Positions 32,967 through 42,213 are shown, counted from the stretch's first letter. The stretch: 64,000 nucleotides of DNA from an uncultured Sutterella sp. (GCA_937943605.1 CALEAW010000052.1:15695-79694), one strand, 5' to 3'. Numbers and translations are program-made. Notes: a model not told the origin generated them from the sequence alone.

Positions 32967-33670
32967 GGTTAATTGACTTTGGAATCGGTTTGCTTATCGG
33001 GAAGACTGCAACATCAACATTGAGGTAGTGTGCTGGTCTTGTCTAAATTGCGAGTGCGCCGTTGTTTCATCCTTGTGGCTCCGTGGTTAGCCATCTGACC
33101 TGTCAAGGCCGCATGTATTCAACAAACTGCAGAATACCTAGAATAAGACACGGATGCGACCCTAGATTTGGTGTGATAGCAGCAGTAAAACCAGACGCAT
33201 CTGCCTGAGTTAAGAAGGTCTAAAAGGCAAAATTGAGGGCTATCGGCCAAAAATCGAGATAAAAAATGCGATTCGTCACGTAGGCGGATACAAAGAATTT
33301 GCAAAATTCGCTAAAAATCAGCCTTCTTGTGAATGCAAAAACCCTTAAGTGAATACAAGATAAATTTGGCATGAAAAGGCCAAATATAAATACTTTAAAT
33401 CCGTCATGATGTTTGACTGCACGACCAGTTTGGTGGCTTTGGCGTTAAGTAAACCGTGACTACAGGTGTCACCTCCGAAATCTCTCACTGTCAATTAGAA
33501 GGTACGCCGAAAAGCCTCTGAGAGAGGGTGGCTAATATTCATTTGTTCCAAGTCAAAAAGACCTCACAAAAGTTTTGTAAAGCACCCCAAAAAGTCTGAT
33601 CGCATCGTTATACTTCGTGTCCGATGTCAGGGCAAACCCGTGGGGTCAACTTGGCATTTGTGTTTTCTTG
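32967..33670. other. 700-base intergenic region ahead of leuE
   Basis: No supported gene. Short frames on either strand lack ribosome sites. The right-hand part is the presumed untranslated leader of leuE; the GGG-CAAA-CCC hairpin at about 33629-33639 precedes the terminator. Confidence 0.4.
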
Positions 33671-33699
33671 GCTGTACTCGCGGAGTGCGGCTTTTTTTT
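33671..33699 (+). terminator. Leader terminator (attenuator) immediately before leuE
   Basis: GCTGTACTC-GCG-GAGTGCGGC forms a nine-bp stem (two G-T pairs), followed by eight T at 33692-33699. The leuE start codon is only 18 bases further on, so this must reduce leuE transcription unless the hairpin is prevented from forming. Confidence 0.8.
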
Positions 33700-33717
33700 C
33701 AACGGATCATCTCCATC

Positions 33718-34374
33718 ATGTTCGAAAGTTTCGGTGTACTTAACATCTGGGCTTACATTCTCGGCGCTATCGTCATTATTATGGTGCCAGGGCCCAACAC
33801 GCTCTACGTCTTAAAGACCGCCATTGTGGACGGTCGTCGTGGCGGCTTTACGGCGGCCGCCGGTGTCTTCACTGGTGACGCTGTGCTCGTTTTCTGTGCT
33901 TACCTTGGTATCGCTGCTTTGATGCAGGCGCATCCAGAGGTCTTCTTCTGGATCAAGATGGTGGGTGCAGCTTACTTGGCCTTCTTAGGCTCTAAGGCGA
34001 TTTACTCGACCTTCATTGCGCCACGTAAAGAAAGCGACTCTTCTAACGAAGTTAAGGTACGTAAGTCTCAGAGTACGCTTAAGATCTACCGTAACGCTTT
34101 AGCGCTTTCGCTCACGAACCCGAAGTCGATTCTCTTTTATGTGTCTTTCTTCGTGCAGTTTATTGATCCGACCTATGACAACCCGGCCATCAGCTACTTC
34201 ATCCTGGCTGTGATTCTTGAGTTCTTCAGCATGGTTTGGATGTCCACGCTGATCACGGTCGGCGCAGACCTGTTGAAGTTCGTCGGTCGTCGTCCGAGTG
34301 TTGCGAAGCTTGGCAACACCGCAGTGGGTAGTCTCTTCTTGATGTTTGCTTCTAAGCTCGCTTTAGAAGGCTAA
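33718..34374 (+). CDS. leuE: LeuE-type amino-acid exporter (LysE/RhtB family)
   Basis: Inner-membrane exporter with six predicted helices. The start MFESFGVLNIWAYILGAI and the following MVPGPNTLYVLKTAIVDGRRGGFTAAAGVFTGDAVLVF are the conserved LysE/RhtB first and second helix region with the P-G-P motif, closest in my memory to E. coli LeuE, which exports leucine and related amino acids. The ATG at 33718 removes the unrelated upstream part of the open frame. Ribosome binding is weak by eye. Expression appears controlled by the terminator hairpin in its leader. Substrate is inferred from family only. Confidence 0.85.
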   Translation: MFESFGVLNIWAYILGAIVIIMVPGPNTLYVLKTAIVDGRRGGFTAAAGVFTGDAVLVFCAYLGIAALMQAHPEVFFWIKMVGAAYLAFLGSKAIYSTFIAPRKESDSSNEVKVRKSQSTLKIYRNALALSLTNPKSILFYVSFFVQFIDPTYDNPAISYFILAVILEFFSMVWMSTLITVGADLLKFVGRRPSVAKLGNTAVGSLFLMFASKLALEG

Positions 34375-34396
34375 CCAAACACGAAGCCTAAATTCG

Positions 34397-34433
34397 AATG
34401 AGGATGTGTTTTCGGACATGTCCTCATTTTTTT
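34397..34433 (+). terminator. Intrinsic terminator after leuE
   Basis: AATGAGGA...TCCTCATT stem followed by seven T. Confidence 0.9.
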
Positions 34434-34595
34434 ATGCGCGCTTAGTCAGTGTATTGGCGTACGCGGCCTGATGCGATCGTCTCGTTATGCATCGACAGGT
34501 AAGTAACTTGGTCACAACCGATGGCGGATTTTAAGGCGGTCTTTTAGGTGTGTATCGCGTAGAATGTCGAGAACCTTTTTTAATTTGATTTTGGT

Positions 34596-34892
34596 ATGAA
34601 CTTCACACTGCCTCCGAAACGCTATCGCTTTTTGTCCGTTTTTCTTCTTTTGATGGGTGGCTGGCCTTTGCCTGTCACGCTCTATCATTTGGTGTTGATT
34701 TTTGGCTGCCTGATGCTCGCCTGGTGTGCGATAGGTTTGAAAACCCAAGGTCAACTCTTTGTAAGCGTCCTCTTTGCGATTGGTGCGGTACTTTATAACC
34801 CGATTGCGTGGGAGTTGATGCCAGTCCCAGTTTGGTTAGGGGTGGTCGGCGTCACATCCCTCATGATGCTCGTCATTGCGTTTAAAAAGTGA
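34596..34892 (+). CDS. Small membrane protein with three helices (DUF6804-like)
   Basis: A 98-residue hydrophobic protein: helix 1 near FLSVFLLLMGGWPLPVTLYHLV, then LMLAWCAIGL, VSVLFAIGAVLYNPI, and VWLGVVGVTSLMMLVIAF. The tract Y-N-P-I/F after a membrane segment is common in small DUF6804-type proteins found in many bacteria, function unknown. Monocistronic, between two terminators. Confidence 0.7.
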   Translation: MNFTLPPKRYRFLSVFLLLMGGWPLPVTLYHLVLIFGCLMLAWCAIGLKTQGQLFVSVLFAIGAVLYNPIAWELMPVPVWLGVVGVTSLMMLVIAFKK

Positions 34893-34928
34893 GTTGAAAG
34901 CGTTCGTTGCTAAATCACATGCATCAAG

Positions 34929-34955
34929 AAGGTCATCCGTAGGGTGGCCTTTTTC
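34929..34955 (+). terminator. Intrinsic terminator
   Basis: AAGGTCATCC-GTA-GGGTGGCCTT with five T. Confidence 0.85.
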
Positions 34956-34966
34956 TTTAGCGCACA

Positions 34967-35010
34967 ACAAAACACGGGTGACTATTCCTATTAGGAAATA
35001 GCCACCCGTG
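34967..35010 (-). terminator. Intrinsic terminator of the first porin gene
   Basis: On the minus strand CACGGGTGGCTATT..., paired with ...AATAGTCACCCGTG, is followed by TTTTGTTG. Very stable stem of about 15 bp. Confidence 0.9.
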
Positions 35011-35077
35011 CCCAGGAGAATCTTTCGCGAGAAAATTTTGAGACGAGGCGAAAGGAAAAATGTTCTAAGACGCTAAC

Positions 35078-36220
35078 TTAGAACTTGTGCGTGAGACCCA
35101 TATAGGCCTGCGTCACATTGGCTTTGGTGTCACCTTTGTCGGTAGCTGTGCCATCCATCTTGGCATGGGCATAACCAGCGCCAGCATAGAGGCTCGTACG
35201 ACGAGAAAGGGGATAGACATAGCGCGTGGCTACACCAATGTAGTTGTTGTCACGATCGGCTTCCTTTTCGGATTCAGCCTGACCGTCAACATAATAACCA
35301 CCAATCGTCAAGTTGCCGGAGCAAACTGGAACAATCGTACCAAGGTGAAGGCCGTAGCCCTTGTAGCCTTCGGATGGAGTCAAGGGCTTTGCGAGATTGA
35401 TAGCCTTGACGGCATCAGTGGTCTGTTGACCCTTGAAGTACTGTGCCATGGCAAAAGCCTTAGCAACACCGAAGTCATAGTTGCCGCCCAAGTAGATGGC
35501 CTGGCCGTCCTTAGAAGGCATCTTAGAGGTACCGATAGTGCTACCGTAGTCCTGAAGTTCATAAGCCAAAACGGCGTTGAAGGGACCATAGTTACCCGTC
35601 AAAGCAGCAGACGTGTAGCGGTTGGCGTCGCTCGAGCCTTCACGGGCGGTGAGACGGTTAGCATCAGTGCTGTTTTCTTTAAAGGAATACTGAACCGTTG
35701 CCTGCAAGCCGCCCATCATCGGGGTCTGGTAGGTGATCATGTTGTCGTAGCGAGCAGACTTGGCCAAGCCAAAGATCTTGTTGTCACCACCGTCAAAGGC
35801 GTCACCAATGCTATAGACGATGTCATAAGAACCTGCAGCGCTCGCGATACCGCCCATGCGGCCTGCGGACAAACGACCAAAGGGGCTCGACACTGTCAAA
35901 GAAGCTTCACGATTGAAAATACGGTCCTTGTCAGAGAACGCACCTGTATCAGCATCAAAACCATTTTCGAGCTTAAAGCCAACCGTCATGCCGTTACCCA
36001 GCGCTTCTTGGCCGGTCAAGCCAATGCGAGAACCAGCATTCAAGCCGCTGTCGAGGCCAAAGGTGTGCTGATCGACCTTCTTGCCGCCGTCAACCTTGAC
36101 GTCTTCCTTCGAGTAGTTAAGACCTTCATCAACAACGCCATAAAGCGTCACCTGACCGGCACAAGCAAAGCCAGTCATCGAGCTAAGAACCGCTAAGGCG
36201 GTCAGAGACTTTTTAAACAT
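35078..36220 (-). CDS. General outer-membrane porin (Gram-negative porin family), copy 1
   Basis: A trimeric 16-stranded diffusion porin by homology. It has a signal peptide (KKSLTALAVLSSMTGFACA), then the hallmark VTLYGVVDEGLNYS, an R-I-G-L-T-G-Q-E-A-L-G-N-G motif, RLSAGRMGG, and a carboxy-terminal AYMGLTHKF ending in Phe, required for outer-membrane insertion. The AAGGAG before ATG is strong. It is the most divergent of three tandem porins; extracellular loop sequences differ between them, so substrate preference or surface antigenicity may vary. Each has its own terminator and leader, so they are separate transcripts. Confidence 0.95.
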   Translation of the reverse strand: MFKKSLTALAVLSSMTGFACAGQVTLYGVVDEGLNYSKEDVKVDGGKKVDQHTFGLDSGLNAGSRIGLTGQEALGNGMTVGFKLENGFDADTGAFSDKDRIFNREASLTVSSPFGRLSAGRMGGIASAAGSYDIVYSIGDAFDGGDNKIFGLAKSARYDNMITYQTPMMGGLQATVQYSFKENSTDANRLTAREGSSDANRYTSAALTGNYGPFNAVLAYELQDYGSTIGTSKMPSKDGQAIYLGGNYDFGVAKAFAMAQYFKGQQTTDAVKAINLAKPLTPSEGYKGYGLHLGTIVPVCSGNLTIGGYYVDGQAESEKEADRDNNYIGVATRYVYPLSRRTSLYAGAGYAHAKMDGTATDKGDTKANVTQAYMGLTHKF

Positions 36221-36651
36221 GTTTTCTCCTTCCCTTAAAACTAGGGCGAGTGGTTAGGACTTGATCGCAAAGTCCACTTTACGCCGTTTAAAAATCGCGT
36301 CAACGAAAGGTCTTCTAAATGTAACGTAGCTAAAAAACGTTCGATCTTGGACGTTTCCGAGATATCTAATATGAAATGGTATCAATCCAGAATAAGAATC
36401 CGGCTCGCTAGGAGAGGCAAATAGGTTCAACTTAAGACAGAACCGTCGACAAGTAACCCTAAGATAAATTCCACATAGGTATGACGTTGAGTTCAGGATT
36501 GGGAGGAGAGCTTTACAAACCGTTTCACGTTTAAGCAAAAAAAGATGAAATAAAAGAACGGTTGAGTGAGTGGATGAGCATCGTTAGTTAAGGCTTAATG
36601 TGATATATCACTCCGACATAAAGACGATATGAAGCTGAAAATATGAGATCA
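36221..36651. promoter_or_regulatory. Leader and promoter region of porin 1
   Basis: No gene supported. It contains the decamer ACTTGATCGC at 36260-36269 (GCGATCAAGT on the transcribed strand), 40 bases before the porin start, which is also found before porin 3. Confidence 0.45.
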
Positions 36652-36690
36652 AAATAAAACGGCCACTCAAGGGATAAACCTCAAGTGGCC
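36652..36690 (-). terminator. Intrinsic terminator of the second porin gene
   Basis: On the minus strand GGCCACTTGAGG with CCCTTGAGTGGCC, followed by GTTTTATTTT. Confidence 0.85.
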
Positions 36691-36717
36691 ATTACGCCTT
36701 AAAGAAATTTTTAGCGA

Positions 36718-37848
36718 TTAGAAGGTGTGCGTCAGACCTGCGTAGACCTGTGTAACGTTCTTTTCAACCTTAACGGCGGTCTTGGTAGCATCGACCGTAG
36801 CCTGGGCATAGCCAGCACCCGTGTAAAGCGTAGTACGCTTGCTGAGGGCGTAGGTATAACGAACAGACGTACCCACGTAGTCGGTGTCACGGTCAGCAAC
36901 CGTCTTGTTTTCAGCCGTAGCATCAACATAGTAGAGACCGGCGGTCACGTTACCGGCAAGGGCTGCGAACTGCGTACCGACGTGAAGGCCATAGCCCTTG
37001 AAACCCTTTTCAGCAGTGGCATCTTTAGCATCAAGGTAGGTGAGACCCTTCTGATCCTGGAAGTACTGCGTGAGGACAAAGAGCTTAGCGACGCCAAGGT
37101 CGTAGTTACCACCGAGATAGAAAGCCTTACCCGTTTCAGGCTCGCCGTAAGAAACGAATTCGGCACCCGTCTTACCGTTGTTAGAGGCGTAGTCCTGAAG
37201 TTCAAAAGCTGTCACAGCCTGAAGCGGACCGAAGTCACCCGTCAAAGCGAAAGAAGCATAACGGTCGGCAGAGGCTGCGCCTTCACGGCCTTCTGCAGAG
37301 GAGTCACCCTTGAAGGAGTACTGAACCGTACCCTGGACGCGAGCAAACTTCGGAGACTGATAGGTGACAACATTGTCATAGCGGCTAGAGGTCGTGAGAC
37401 CGAGCACCGCATTGTCACCACCGTCAAAGGCATCAGCTGTGGCATAAACGAGGTCATACGTACCAGCAGAAGAAGCAACACCGCCCATACGGCCGACAGA
37501 CACGGCACCGAAGTCACCAGAAACCGTTACAGAGGATTCACGACCGAAGAGACGACCACCCTGACCGAGCGTACCGTCGTCACCATTGAAAGAGTTTTCG
37601 AGCTTAAAGCCAAGCTTGAGACCGTTGCCGAGGTCTTCAGAGCCGACTAAGCCAAAGCGTGATGGCGCGTTATAGCCACTAACTTGTTCAAAGCTGTGAT
37701 TTTTTGTCTTGTCATTGCCGACTGTTGTATCGGCCTTCTTATAGGCAAAGCCTTGGTCAAGCACACCATAAAGCTGAACATCAGCAGCAACAGCACTACC
37801 CGTAAAGGCACCAAGGGTAGCGAGAGCGAGAAGAGTCTTCTCAAACAT
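36718..37848 (-). CDS. General outer-membrane porin, copy 2
   Basis: Same family and architecture as its neighbours: signal peptide ending GSAVAADVQLYGVLDQGFAY, SRFGLVGSEDLGNGLKLGFKLE, VSVGRMGGVASSAGTYDLVYATADAFDGG and the final VYAGLTHTF. A strongly biased codon set suggests high expression. The run NGLKLGFKLENSFNGDDG is nearly shared with copy 3, showing recent duplication relative to copy 1. AAGGA is present before the start, somewhat far upstream. Confidence 0.95.
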   Translation of the reverse strand: MFEKTLLALATLGAFTGSAVAADVQLYGVLDQGFAYKKADTTVGNDKTKNHSFEQVSGYNAPSRFGLVGSEDLGNGLKLGFKLENSFNGDDGTLGQGGRLFGRESSVTVSGDFGAVSVGRMGGVASSAGTYDLVYATADAFDGGDNAVLGLTTSSRYDNVVTYQSPKFARVQGTVQYSFKGDSSAEGREGAASADRYASFALTGDFGPLQAVTAFELQDYASNNGKTGAEFVSYGEPETGKAFYLGGNYDLGVAKLFVLTQYFQDQKGLTYLDAKDATAEKGFKGYGLHVGTQFAALAGNVTAGLYYVDATAENKTVADRDTDYVGTSVRYTYALSKRTTLYTGAGYAQATVDATKTAVKVEKNVTQVYAGLTHTF

Positions 37849-38040
37849 GGGGAGAGTCCTTATCTGTAAGTATTAATAATGGGGCTCTAAATGCCCTTAA
37901 AAATCATCTTACGGATAGAAAACTCTTCTAACAATAGCATTGATTGCTTAAGAGAAACGGCTTAAGGAGAGGGATTTAGGAGGAAAGTCGAAGAAGGGCG
38001 GGTAATACCACAGAGAGGAAAAAGCAAAACTTTAGACGAC

Positions 38041-38074
38041 AAAAAACCGGTAGATTCCGTAGAACCTACCGGTT
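38041..38074 (-). terminator. Intrinsic terminator of the third porin gene
   Basis: On the minus strand AACCGGTAGGTTCTACGGAATCTACCGGTT followed by TTTTG; described here by its two arms, AACCGGTAG and CTACCGGTT. Confidence 0.9.
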
Positions 38075-38141
38075 ATGTTCTGCTTTCTCAGATCATGTTA
38101 GACGTTCGCGAATCGTCCTTCATGAAATTGTTGAGAGAAGA

Positions 38142-39305
38142 TTAGAACTTGTGGGTCATACCAGCGAAGGCTTGATACTGCGTCGTCTTGACTTCACGCT
38201 TGCTGTCGTATTCATCCTTTTCCTGATAAACGCCGGCACCCGTGTAAAGGGACGTACGCTTGGAGAGCGGATATTCGTACTTCGTGGTCAAGCCGTAGTA
38301 CTTGTAAGAACCTTCCTTATCAGCAACCTTACCTTCATATTCAGTATCGGAATCCTGATAGTAGAAGGCGGTCGTCAAGTCACCACCAGCAACCGGAACG
38401 ATCGTGCCGAGACCGAAGGCGTAGCCCTTTTCGTAACCAGCCGGACTGATGAGGAGGTCATGGTTAGCCTTGATGTCCTTGAAGTACTGAGCAGCAATGA
38501 ACGTCTTGGCGAAGCCGCAGTCGTAGTTACCACCGATGGAGATCAACTGACCGTTTTCGGCGTTAGCATTACGGAGACCATCGCCATTGTTAGAAGCATA
38601 GTTGAGGTATTCATACGTCAACACAGTCTGGAGGGCACCGAAGTCACCCGTCAAGCCGATAGATGCATATCGATCGGTAGCGGCGGAACCTTCACGACCC
38701 GTGGCCGGATCGTACTGACCAGCCTTAAGCTCGTCTTCTTTAACGTTGTTTCCCTTGAACGAATACTGGAACGTAGCCTGAACGCCAGCAAACTTCGGGG
38801 TCTGGTACGTAACCATGTTGTCGTAACGATCCGTCGTGATGAGACCGAAGGTGTCAACGTTGCCACCGTCGAAGGCGTCAGCCGTAGCCGTGAAGAGGTT
38901 GTACGTGCCAGCACCAGAACCAACACCGCCCATACGGCCCATGGAGAGAGCGCCGAAGTCGCCAGAAACCGTCAAGGAGGCTTCACGACCGAAGAGACGA
39001 CCGTCGTTGCCGAGCGTACCGTCATCGGTGTTGAAACCGTTTTCAAGCTTGAAACCAACCTTGAGGCCGTTGCCGAGGTCTTCCGTACCCTTCAAACCGA
39101 AGCGGGAACCGGAGTTAACACCAGACTGCATGTCGAAGGCGTGTTCCTTAACCTTGGTGGTGACATCACCAACAGTGGTCTTTTCCTGAGAGTTCGTGTA
39201 AACGAGACCAGCGTCAGCAACACCATAGAGCGTCACGTCAGCGGCGCAAGCAAAACCAGCAGCTGTACCGAGAACGGCAACAGCGAGAAGAGACTTCTTA
39301 AACAT
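38142..39305 (-). CDS. General outer-membrane porin, copy 3
   Basis: Typical porin: signal peptide ending AGFACAADVTLYGVADAGLVY, GSRFGLKGTEDLGNGLKVGFKLE, LSMGRMGGVGSGAGTYNLFTATADAFDGG, and terminal FAGMTHKF. It carries an extra loop (KEDELKAGQYDPATGREG) compared with the others, on the outer face by alignment with porin topology. GGAG lies eight bases before the ATG. Codon use is strongly biased as in copy 2. It probably accounts for a large part of outer-membrane protein. Confidence 0.95.
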   Translation of the reverse strand: MFKKSLLAVAVLGTAAGFACAADVTLYGVADAGLVYTNSQEKTTVGDVTTKVKEHAFDMQSGVNSGSRFGLKGTEDLGNGLKVGFKLENGFNTDDGTLGNDGRLFGREASLTVSGDFGALSMGRMGGVGSGAGTYNLFTATADAFDGGNVDTFGLITTDRYDNMVTYQTPKFAGVQATFQYSFKGNNVKEDELKAGQYDPATGREGSAATDRYASIGLTGDFGALQTVLTYEYLNYASNNGDGLRNANAENGQLISIGGNYDCGFAKTFIAAQYFKDIKANHDLLISPAGYEKGYAFGLGTIVPVAGGDLTTAFYYQDSDTEYEGKVADKEGSYKYYGLTTKYEYPLSKRTSLYTGAGVYQEKDEYDSKREVKTTQYQAFAGMTHKF

Positions 39306-40136
39306 TTATTACTCCATTAACTCGTCTGAACGAGTTTGTTTGGGAACTTGATCGCGATACCAATTTATCCCTAAGGGAGTAGGGTCATCAAAACGCGGTT
39401 TGCTCTGTTACAAATTTAAGTACCATATAGAAATAAATTGTTGCACTATGATATGTATTGATTAAAACTCTTTGTGCCCTATGCCACAATGAATATAAAG
39501 CGTTATACGTTTCAGAACTAAGTGAAACCTCGTAGTGGTTGCTTTGGTAAATATAACCAAAAGAAGTGATTCTATAAGGGTTTACCTATCCCTTCTGAAT
39601 GGGATCTTTGACAAATTAACCATGTTGTTAAAAAACAACTGAATCCTCATTCAAAACTACCAAAAGACAGGTGTAACATTAGAGAACAGCCTCTGCTAGA
39701 GGCTAATAACGAGCCTTGATCTGTCATGCATCTCTAAATTCCTTCAAAATCATCCTCAGATTTCTCAAACGGGTGAGCATTTCACCCATCTACAGCCTTC
39801 CAACAACATCCTTTATCTAACTGCAAGCTCCATACAAGTCACTCCCAGGCTTAATTTCCTTGCGGATTTCCCTAACCCTACAAGCCGTCTTATCGATCAA
39901 GCAATCCAATCACCGTACACACACCTAATCCATTCACATTAGTTAATTATTAATAAAGTACGTATATCTACGCAATATTTGTCTCATATTTCATATAGAG
40001 TGACTGTAATTCAATAGGAAACGCGTTTTATATTTTTTCTATTCGGCAAACATACGGGAATATACTTAAGGTTATTCCATTGAGCGCCAAGCGCTTTTAG
40101 AATGAGCCACGCCTTACATTTAAATTTCCTTTCACC
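39306..40136. other. Long intergenic region upstream of porin 3 and the PepF-like gene
   Basis: About 830 bases with no supported gene. It includes the shared porin-leader decamer ACTTGATCGC (39346-39355), a perfect hairpin AGCCTCT-GCT-AGAGGCT (39688-39704), and a stretch at about 39730-39880 that vaguely resembles the 130-bp repeat at 21 and 22.8 kb. The final 200 bases are very AT-rich. Confidence 0.45.
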
Positions 40137-41918
40137 ATGACTCATAAAATTCCGGCTTATCCAGAAATCCGCTTTAATGAGACCTTCAAAACAATAGGCT
40201 CTGAAAGCTATCAAGCCGCTTTTGAACGGATTGAAGAGGCGATTGTTCGTCTTGAATCTACGTCCTTAGATTCTTTAGAAGACGTTGATGTACTCCAAAA
40301 CGCGTTTGTGATTTACGAAAAAGCGCTAGACGAAGTTGAAACGTTGAGGGCTTTTGTTCGATTAAAGCAAGCAGAAGATACGTCCAACGAACAAACGGCC
40401 GAAGCCGCTGAAGCTATTAACGAAATCGGGCAACGCCTTTTTAGTGCCTCGAGCCCGCTCGTTGAATTCCTAGAAGCCAAAATCCAAAAGGGCGAATGCC
40501 CTGACGAACTCATGCGCGTACAGCACGCGATTGGTTTATTGCATCATTCTTGGATGAGACGCTTAGACGCTCCGATGCGTGACTTCATTCAAAAGATGCG
40601 TGTCACGTGCTTCTGGCCATTGACGACGTCTTATGAACGCGTCCTCAAACAAATCAGCGTCGAAATCAAAACTGAAGAAAACTTGGTACGACGTTTGTCG
40701 TTTGCCCAATGCATGGTGGCGCTACGCTCACATACGTCACGAGACGTGCGTAAACAAATCTATGATGGCTTGAACCAAAAGTTGGCACCATTGGCTAGCC
40801 AATTTGCAGACATTCTCAATATTCTTCAAGGGATTCGTATCCTATATTGGGATAAAGGAGGTTCAGATTGCCACAAGATGCCGTTTGAACATTCAAATGT
40901 TTCGCCCGAAGCATGGGACGCTATGCGTCGGGTGATGTTGCGACGTATCGAGGAAATCCGAGAAACAGTCCAACGCCGTGCGGTCTACTATGGCCCAAGA
41001 GGCATGAAACCCTTTGATTTGCCCGCAAGTTATCCCGGTGAATCGGGACAGCGCATTACGTCCTTACAAGCCTTGAGTCACGTCACAATGTCTGCCCAAT
41101 TTATGGGTGACTCGTTTAATCACTTTGTTAAACAGTTGGTCAATAACGGTGGCATCGAAATGCGCGTGTCGTCATCTCGATCGGGCGAGGCTTTCACGGT
41201 ACCCTTAGGCACCTTTCATACGGTACGCGTCGTATGTCCCTTTGCTAACGACATGGAAACCGCGTTGATCTTAGCCAATAAATTGGGCGAAGCCTATGTC
41301 GGTCACATTCTCAAAGATAAGCCTCGCTTTGAACGCGAAGTCTCAACCATCGTGCTAGCGATGGCTGGCGCCTTTCATGAAACGATGGCTCGGCGCACCT
41401 GGCGGCGTCATGTTGGTCAAGAAGGGGAGGAGATGGTGAAGTGGCAAGCTTGGCGTACGATCTCATCAAACCTTTTGGGTAACGCCGTACGTGCCGACTT
41501 TGAAATGCGTTTTATTGAAGAGCGTCAAAAGGGGTTAGTTAACGTGAAGACCATCAAGGCACTTCTCACCGAAGCGTGGGAGCGTTGGTACGGTCACACG
41601 GTGCAAGATCCTGATTTGTCACTTTGGATGACGCAACGCCATTTCTATGACGCATACGTCTTCATGCAAACACCGGCACGCGCCATGGGCTTTTTGTTGA
41701 GCTACTACCTCGTTCATTTCTATCACCGAAATCCGACGACGTTCGCGAAGGACTACGAAGCAATGTTGGGAGACGCTGGCAACATGGACGTCGATGCGCT
41801 CTTTAAAAAGCACATGCATATTGATCTCAAGGACGAAAAGGTTTGGGAGCAAGCTTTAGACGAATGTTTAAGAACCGCTTTGTCGGATGAGAACGCACAG
41901 GATCCTACAAAGCCTTAA
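40137..41918 (+). CDS. Oligoendopeptidase F-like (M3B) protein with lost zinc motif
   Basis: Length (593 residues), all-helical pattern and conserved segments (LRSHTSRDVRKQIYDGLNQKLAPLASQFADILN; a C-terminal WMTQRHFYDAYVFMQTPARAMGFLLSYYL) match PepF/M3B metallopeptidases, which cleave oligopeptides in the cytoplasm. The active-site HExxH, expected in the pattern T-L-A-H-E-L-G-H-A, here reads ALILANKLGEAYVG: residues 381-385 are NKLGE. Both zinc histidines and the catalytic glutamate are therefore gone, whereas the downstream glutamate region (REVSTIVLAMAGAFHE) is kept. The frame is intact, without stops or frameshifts, so the product is probably a stable non-catalytic peptide-binding protein. 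No signal peptide. Confidence 0.85.
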   Translation: MTHKIPAYPEIRFNETFKTIGSESYQAAFERIEEAIVRLESTSLDSLEDVDVLQNAFVIYEKALDEVETLRAFVRLKQAEDTSNEQTAEAAEAINEIGQRLFSASSPLVEFLEAKIQKGECPDELMRVQHAIGLLHHSWMRRLDAPMRDFIQKMRVTCFWPLTTSYERVLKQISVEIKTEENLVRRLSFAQCMVALRSHTSRDVRKQIYDGLNQKLAPLASQFADILNILQGIRILYWDKGGSDCHKMPFEHSNVSPEAWDAMRRVMLRRIEEIRETVQRRAVYYGPRGMKPFDLPASYPGESGQRITSLQALSHVTMSAQFMGDSFNHFVKQLVNNGGIEMRVSSSRSGEAFTVPLGTFHTVRVVCPFANDMETALILANKLGEAYVGHILKDKPRFEREVSTIVLAMAGAFHETMARRTWRRHVGQEGEEMVKWQAWRTISSNLLGNAVRADFEMRFIEERQKGLVNVKTIKALLTEAWERWYGHTVQDPDLSLWMTQRHFYDAYVFMQTPARAMGFLLSYYLVHFYHRNPTTFAKDYEAMLGDAGNMDVDALFKKHMHIDLKDEKVWEQALDECLRTALSDENAQDPTKP

Positions 41919-41953
41919 AACAGGAAAGAAGACGTACTACTTACCAAAAAAGA

Positions 41954-41989
41954 GACGATCCATGACTCACTTCGAGCATGGGTCGTTTT
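41954..41989 (+). terminator. Intrinsic terminator after the PepF-like gene
   Basis: GACGATCCATG/CATGGGTCGT stem followed by TTTT. Confidence 0.8.
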
Positions 41990-42147
41990 GCGTCTTTGAC
42001 ACGGTGGACACAGAACTCATACTCAATGGATTTTGACAAACGCCAAAAGTGTTGGCATGATTAGCTTGCTTTACGCTGCACTAGCATGCTGCAGACTCCG
42101 GTCATCCATGCTTATCGAGTGAACTTCACTCATTCTTTCTACAACAC

Positions 42148-42213
42148 CCACGAGGGCGATTGTCCTCGGGGCTCTGTTATATACAGGGGTTTGATGGTCA
42201 GTCATCCCCGTGG
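42148..42213 (+). ncRNA. Candidate multibranched leader RNA before the CobS-like gene
   Basis: An outer stem CCACG/CGTGG (42148-42152 with 42209-42213) encloses three small hairpins: AGGGC-GATT-GTCCT (42153-42166, approximately), CTCTGT-TATAT-ACAGGG (42172-42188) and GATG-GTCAGT-CATC (42193-42206). An alternative pairing of GGGG (42186-42189) with CCCC (42206-42209) would compete with the second hairpin. A U-rich stretch and the AAGGA ribosome site follow. Such a compact multi-arm leader is unusual for a conjugation gene. Confidence 0.5.

Noticed and set aside
35087..36196. A 369-codon frame antisense to porin 1 (and similar antisense frames of 307 and 389 codons opposite porins 2 and 3)
   Set aside because: All three are in the same frame relation to paralogous, strongly codon-biased genes, which by itself suppresses stop codons on the opposite strand; the products are repetitive and have no recognisable domain or ribosome site.
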